The translations under genes were made by a program, and so were the position numbers. Source: Psychrobacillus sp044762855 (GTDB lineage: Bacteria > Bacillota > Bacilli > Bacillales_A > Planococcaceae). Taken from it: a stretch of DNA of 64,000 nucleotides. The notes under the pieces are model-generated. The model ran no database searches. It was given only the letters and a program-made list of their open reading frames with translations, and was not told where the DNA came from. Shown piece by piece: positions 60,366-64,000 of the stretch (position 1 is the first letter of the stretch; every line of letters begins with the position of its first letter). The DNA lies in the NCBI RefSeq assembly GCF_044762855.1, contig NZ_JBIWFB010000001.1:1116001-1180000 (forward strand), in the 5' to 3' direction.

Positions 60366-61088
60366 ATGTCAGTAATCTCAATGAAACAATTACTTGAAGC
60401 TGGTGTACATTTCGGACACCAAACTCGCCGTTGGAACCCAAAAATGAAAAAATACATTTTTGTTGAGCGTAACGGTATCTACATCATCGATCTTCAAAAA
60501 ACGGTGAAAAAATTAGAAGAAGCTTATGATTTCATGCGTCAAGTTGGTCAAGACGGTGGGAAAGTTCTATTCGTTGGAACGAAAAAACAAGCGCAAGAAG
60601 CTATTAAAGAAGAAGCTGAACGTTCAGGTAACTACTACATCAACCAACGTTGGTTAGGTGGTACTTTAACAAACTTCGGTACTATTCAAAAACGTGTAGC
60701 TCGTCTAAAAGCGATTGAAAAAATGGAAGAGGATGGTACATTTGATGTACTACCTAAAAAAGAAGTAGTTCAACTTAAAAAAGAACACGAACGTCTTGTG
60801 AAATTCTTAGGCGGTATCCGTGATATGAAAGCTATTCCAGATGTAATGTTCGTTGTTGACCCACGCAAAGAGCGTATCGCTGTTGCGGAAGCACGTAAAT
60901 TGAACATTCCATTAGTAGGAATCGTTGATACAAACTGTGATCCAGATGAAATCGACTATGTAATTCCTGCAAATGACGACGCAATTCGTGCAGTTAAATT
61001 ATTAACAGCTAAAATGGCGGATGCATTGCTTGAAGCAAGACAAGGTGAAGACGAAGAAGTAACTCCAGCTGAAGTTGCTGCTGAGTAA
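60366..61088 (+). CDS. rpsB: Small ribosomal subunit protein uS2
   Basis: uS2 is a late-assembling 30S protein. The 240-residue product begins MSVISMKQLLEAGVHFGHQTRRWNPKM and has YINQRWLGGTLTNF and PDVMFVVDPRKERIAVAEA. The tail is acidic (GEDEEVTPAEVAAE). Codon use is strongly biased, as expected for an abundant protein. It has its own promoter, a structured leader and a terminator, followed by tsf. Confidence 0.98.
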   Translation: MSVISMKQLLEAGVHFGHQTRRWNPKMKKYIFVERNGIYIIDLQKTVKKLEEAYDFMRQVGQDGGKVLFVGTKKQAQEAIKEEAERSGNYYINQRWLGGTLTNFGTIQKRVARLKAIEKMEEDGTFDVLPKKEVVQLKKEHERLVKFLGGIRDMKAIPDVMFVVDPRKERIAVAEARKLNIPLVGIVDTNCDPDEIDYVIPANDDAIRAVKLLTAKMADALLEARQGEDEEVTPAEVAAE

Positions 61089-61104
61089 GACACATGTAAT
61101 GAAC

Positions 61105-61142
61105 AGGTGATAAGCGGCCAAACCACTTATCACCTTTTTTTG
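61105..61142 (+). terminator. Terminator or attenuator between rpsB and tsf
   Basis: AGGTGATAAGCGG (61105-61117) pairs with CCACTTATCACCT (61123-61135) with one mismatch and is followed by a T run. It probably lowers tsf expression relative to rpsB. Confidence 0.88.
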
Positions 61143-61178
61143 AGAAGATGAAATTATTCGTACTAGGAGGAATATAAA

Positions 61179-62063
61179 ATGGCAGTTACAGCACAAATGG
61201 TAAAAGAATTGCGTGAAAAAACTGGCGCAGGTATGATGGATTGTAAGAAAGCTTTAGTACAAACAGACGGTAATTTAGAGGCAGCAATCGACTTTTTACG
61301 TGAAAAAGGTCTTTCTTCTGCAGCTAAAAAAGCAGACCGTATCGCTGCTGAAGGTACTACTTTTATCCAAATTGAAGGAAACAAAGCTGTACTTTTAGAA
61401 ATGAATGCAGAAACAGATTTCGTTGCAAAAAACGAAGCTTTCCAACAATTAGTTCAACAAGTTGCTTCTCATTTATTAGCAACTGAACCAGCTTCAGTAG
61501 AAGAAGCTTTAGCTTCTACATTAGAAGATGGTGTAACAGTAGAAGACGCTATTTCTAACGCAGTTGCAAAAATCGGAGAAAAAATTACACTTCGTCGTTT
61601 TGTAATTGAAACTAAAACAGATGCAGATGCATTCGGTCCTTACCTACACATGGGTGGACGCATTGGTGTTCTAACTGTTCTTGAAGGTTCAACTGACGAG
61701 CAAGCAGCTAAAGATGTTGCAATGCACGTTGCAGCACTTAACCCTGCACACATCTCTCGTGACGCAGTATCTGCTGAAGAAGTAGAGCGTGAGCGTAAAG
61801 TATTAACAGAACAAGCATTAAACGAAGGTAAACCTGAAAATATCGTTGCGAAAATGGTAGAAGGTCGCCTTGGTAAATATTTCGAAGAAGTTTGTTTATT
61901 AGACCAATCTTTCGTTAAAAACCCAGACCAAAAAGTAGGCGTATTCGTTGAATCAACTGGTGGTAAACTAGTTTCATTCACACGCTATGCTGTTGGTGAA
62001 GGTATCGAAAAACGTGAAGATAACTTCGCAGAAGAAGTAATGAACCAAGTTAAAGGTAACTAA
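61179..62063 (+). CDS. tsf: Elongation factor Ts
   Basis: EF-Ts recycles EF-Tu by exchanging GDP for GTP. The 294-residue protein has the N-terminal UBA-like domain (MVKELREKTGAGMMDCKKAL). The core signature MNAETDFVAKNEAFQ and the dimerisation domain follow. Length agrees with B. subtilis (293). ATG 61179 follows AGGAGG. Hairpins at 62071-62094 and 62112-62138 close the gene. Confidence 0.98.
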   Translation: MAVTAQMVKELREKTGAGMMDCKKALVQTDGNLEAAIDFLREKGLSSAAKKADRIAAEGTTFIQIEGNKAVLLEMNAETDFVAKNEAFQQLVQQVASHLLATEPASVEEALASTLEDGVTVEDAISNAVAKIGEKITLRRFVIETKTDADAFGPYLHMGGRIGVLTVLEGSTDEQAAKDVAMHVAALNPAHISRDAVSAEEVERERKVLTEQALNEGKPENIVAKMVEGRLGKYFEEVCLLDQSFVKNPDQKVGVFVESTGGKLVSFTRYAVGEGIEKREDNFAEEVMNQVKGN

Positions 62064-62111
62064 TTTTAATGTGAAAATGCAACAGTATTTTCACTAAATA
62101 GACAAAAACTC

Positions 62112-62143
62112 TAGGGAACACGCAATTAGTGTTCCCTATTTTT
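62112..62143 (+). terminator. Terminator after tsf
   Basis: A perfect 10-bp stem (TAGGGAACAC at 62112-62121 with GTGTTCCCTA at 62129-62138) is followed by five T residues. Another perfect hairpin without a T run (GTGAAAAT/ATTTTCAC, 62071-62094) lies just before it. Confidence 0.9.
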
Positions 62144-62167
62144 CAAGAAAAGAGATGGAGGATACCT

Positions 62168-62893
62168 ATGAGCACACCACAATACAAAAGAATCGTTTTA
62201 AAATTAAGTGGCGAAGCATTAGCTGGAGAGCAAGGTTTCGGACTATCACCTGCAATTATCAAGTCTGTAGCAGAGCAAGTTAAAGAAGTAGTTGAATTAG
62301 GCGTCGAAGTTGCCGTTGTAGTAGGCGGAGGTAACATTTGGCGAGGTAAAGTAGGAAGCGAAATGGGTATGGATCGTGCAACTGCAGATTATATGGGTAT
62401 GCTTGCTACGGTTATGAATTCACTTGCGCTACAAGATTCACTTGAAAAATGCGGGATTGAGACTCGTGTTCAAACTTCCATCGAAATGCGTCAAGTCGCA
62501 GAGCCATACATACGAAGAAGAGCAATTCGTCATTTAGAAAAAAAGCGAGTAGTGATATTTGCTGCGGGAACAGGAAATCCATACTTCTCTACTGATACAA
62601 CTGCCGCACTTCGAGCAGCAGAAATTGAGGCAGATGTTATATTAATGGCTAAAAATAATGTAGACGGTGTATATTCTGCCGATCCTAAGACGGATACTAC
62701 AGCTATTAAATACGACGAGTTATCATTTATTGAAGTAATCCAACAAGGTTTGCAAGTAATGGATTCTACAGCGTCAACTTTATGTATGGACAATGATATT
62801 GCACTTATTGTATTCTCAGTTATGGAAAGTGGAAATATTAAAAAGGCTGTACTTGGGGAAACGATTGGTACAGTCGTTAGGAGGAATTCATAA
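62168..62893 (+). CDS. pyrH: Uridylate kinase
   Basis: UMP kinase phosphorylates UMP to UDP in pyrimidine nucleotide synthesis. The 241-residue amino-acid-kinase-family protein has RIVLKLSGEALAG, VVVGGGNIWRG and AAGTGNPYFSTDTTAALRAAEI. ATG 62168 follows TGGAGG; an in-frame ATG at 62129 lies in the tsf terminator and is rejected. The stop overlaps the frr start by one base. Confidence 0.97.
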   Translation: MSTPQYKRIVLKLSGEALAGEQGFGLSPAIIKSVAEQVKEVVELGVEVAVVVGGGNIWRGKVGSEMGMDRATADYMGMLATVMNSLALQDSLEKCGIETRVQTSIEMRQVAEPYIRRRAIRHLEKKRVVIFAAGTGNPYFSTDTTAALRAAEIEADVILMAKNNVDGVYSADPKTDTTAIKYDELSFIEVIQQGLQVMDSTASTLCMDNDIALIVFSVMESGNIKKAVLGETIGTVVRRNS

Positions 62894-63450
62894 TGCCGAA
62901 ACAAGTAATTGAGCAAACGAAAGATAAAATGGCAAAAACGATTCAAGTGTACACAAGAGAACTTGCATCGATCCGTGCTGGTCGTGCAAATGCATCTTTG
63001 CTAGACAAAATTTCGATTGATTATTATGGTGCTCCAACACCAATTAATCAAATGGCAGGTATTTCGACTCCAGAGGCCCGATTAATCACGATTCAACCTT
63101 ATGACAAATCAGTTCTTGGGGAAATTGAAAAAGCAATTTTAAAGTCGGATATTGGTATTACACCTACTAATGATGGAACAGTAATTCGTCTAGCAATTCC
63201 TGCCCTGACGGAAGAACGTCGTAAAGAACTAGTGAAACAAGTGAAAAAAGAAGCAGAAGAAGCAAAAGTTAATATTCGTAATGTTCGTCGTGATGGAAAT
63301 GATGATCTTAAAAAGCTAGAAAAAGCTGGAGACATTACAGAAGATGATTTAAGAAACTACACAGAAGAAATTCAAAAATTAACAGATGCAAATATTGAAA
63401 AGATTGATTCTGTTACGAAAGATAAAGAAAAAGAAATTCTAGAAGTATAA
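62893..63450 (+). CDS. frr: Ribosome recycling factor
   Basis: RRF with EF-G splits post-termination ribosomes. The 185-residue protein has the family blocks RAGRANASLLDKISIDYYGAPTPINQMA, ALTEERRKELVKQVKKEAE and VRRDGNDDLKKLEK. Length matches B. subtilis exactly. It is coupled to pyrH through a TAATG overlap with TAGGAGG upstream, and a strong terminator follows. Confidence 0.98.
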   Translation: MPKQVIEQTKDKMAKTIQVYTRELASIRAGRANASLLDKISIDYYGAPTPINQMAGISTPEARLITIQPYDKSVLGEIEKAILKSDIGITPTNDGTVIRLAIPALTEERRKELVKQVKKEAEEAKVNIRNVRRDGNDDLKKLEKAGDITEDDLRNYTEEIQKLTDANIEKIDSVTKDKEKEILEV

Positions 63451-63497
63451 CCTCACTCAGTAGTGCATCCAAATAATTATTTGAACTTTTTGTTTGC

Positions 63498-63528
63498 AAA
63501 AGGCGTCCTTTTAGTGGGACGCCTTTTT
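63498..63528 (+). terminator. Rho-independent terminator after frr
   Basis: A perfect 11-bp stem (AAAAGGCGTCC at 63498-63508 with GGACGCCTTTT at 63517-63527) is followed by T-rich sequence. Confidence 0.92.
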
Positions 63529-63543
63529 ATATTGCGATATATT

Positions 63544-63552
63544 TGATATGAT
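63544..63552 (+). promoter_or_regulatory. Possible extended -10 promoter for uppS
   Basis: TGATATGAT holds a good -10 (TATGAT) with a TGn extension, after the frr terminator and 42 bp before uppS. The -35 is poor. It resembles the sigD promoter at 57683-57691. Confidence 0.4.
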
Positions 63553-63593
63553 AGGTCATATATGTTCCTAGTTAGTAAGGTGGGGGTTTTTGT

Positions 63594-64000
63594 ATGTTAA
63601 ATAAACTTATCCGTAAAAATGATAAAACGATAAGTATTCCTTTAAAGAAACGGAAAGAAGATGCCCAACAAGAACAATTGCCGAGCCATATAGCGATTAT
63701 CATGGACGGAAACGGCAGATGGGCGAATAAGCGAGCACTACCCCGCATAGCTGGTCATCACGAAGGCATGAAGACTGTAAAGAAAATAACTAGGTTTGCG
63801 AATGAAGTGGGTATAAAAGTGTTAACTTTATACGCATTTTCTACAGAAAATTGGAAAAGGCCTAAAATGGAAGTAGAATTTTTAATGCGCTTGCCAGAGG
63901 AATTTTTAGGTACGTATTTACCTGAGCTTATTGAGCAAAATGTACAAGTACAAATGATGGGGAATATGGAATCATTGCCGGAGCATACGAAAAGAGCTAT
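63594..64000 (+). CDS. uppS: Undecaprenyl diphosphate synthase (3' truncated by window edge)
   Basis: UppS makes the C55 lipid carrier for peptidoglycan and teichoic acid synthesis by cis-prenyl addition. About 135 codons are present. The catalytic segment HIAIIMDGNGRWANKR (Asp in MDGNG) and TLYAFSTENWKRP are diagnostic. A short basic N-terminal extension precedes the core. ATG 63594 follows AAGGTGGGGG. The frame runs off the window end. It follows frr, as in B. subtilis. Confidence 0.96.
   Translation, partial: MLNKLIRKNDKTISIPLKKRKEDAQQEQLPSHIAIIMDGNGRWANKRALPRIAGHHEGMKTVKKITRFANEVGIKVLTLYAFSTENWKRPKMEVEFLMRLPEEFLGTYLPELIEQNVQVQMMGNMESLPEHTKRA

Overview
The window is low-GC Bacillales DNA. 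The housekeeping gene order matches the Bacillus subtilis recG-to-uppS segment almost gene for gene. A signal peptidase gene between rplS and rbgA, long intergenic repeats and the protein sequences suggest a Planococcaceae-type bacterium (Psychrobacillus/Lysinibacillus-like); that placement is inference from resemblance. All recognised genes lie on the + strand. No rRNA, tRNA, CRISPR array, prophage or insertion sequence was recognised.

Layout: 1-9300 holds the 3' end of recG, the fatty-acid/phospholipid cluster (fapR-plsX-fabD-fabG-acpP), rnc and smc. 9300-16100 holds protein targeting and ribosome functions (ftsY, ylxM, ffh, rpsP, khpA, rimM, trmD, rplS, lepB, rbgA). 16067-16788 is a 0.7-kb gene-free stretch with a hairpin-like dispersed repeat and two 20-21-bp phased arrays. 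16789-30213 holds rnhB, the ylqG-ylqH pair (FliK-C-like and FlhB-C-like), sucCD, dprA, topA, trmFO and xerC-hslV-hslU-codY. After a 0.75-kb gap, 30962-58503 is a fla/che operon from flgB to sigD with about 32 genes: rod/basal body, export apparatus, hook, switch, chemotaxis and the motility sigma factor. 58504-59414 is a second repeat-rich gap. 59415-60212 carries a small conserved-type protein and a SwrB-like protein. rpsB-tsf-pyrH-frr and the 5' end of uppS close the window.

How the genes work together: FapR senses malonyl-CoA to set membrane lipid synthesis. FtsY/Ffh with YlxM and LepB form a secretion module. CodY, encoded just before the flagellar operon, links nutrient status to motility in relatives. 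The fla/che operon builds the flagellum and its CheA/CheY/CheB/CheW/CheC/CheD signalling, and ends with sigD, which drives late flagellar genes.

The least explained signals are: a composite repeat present twice with the same internal spacing (at 16151-16488, and inverted at 58970-59320); a five-copy array with an exact 21-bp period (16549-16641); three consecutive perfect hairpins between fliF and fliG; a nested three-helix leader in front of rpsB; a coiled-coil-like insertion in the hook protein FlgE; and a terminator plus new promoter immediately before sigD. All folding and promoter calls were made by eye.
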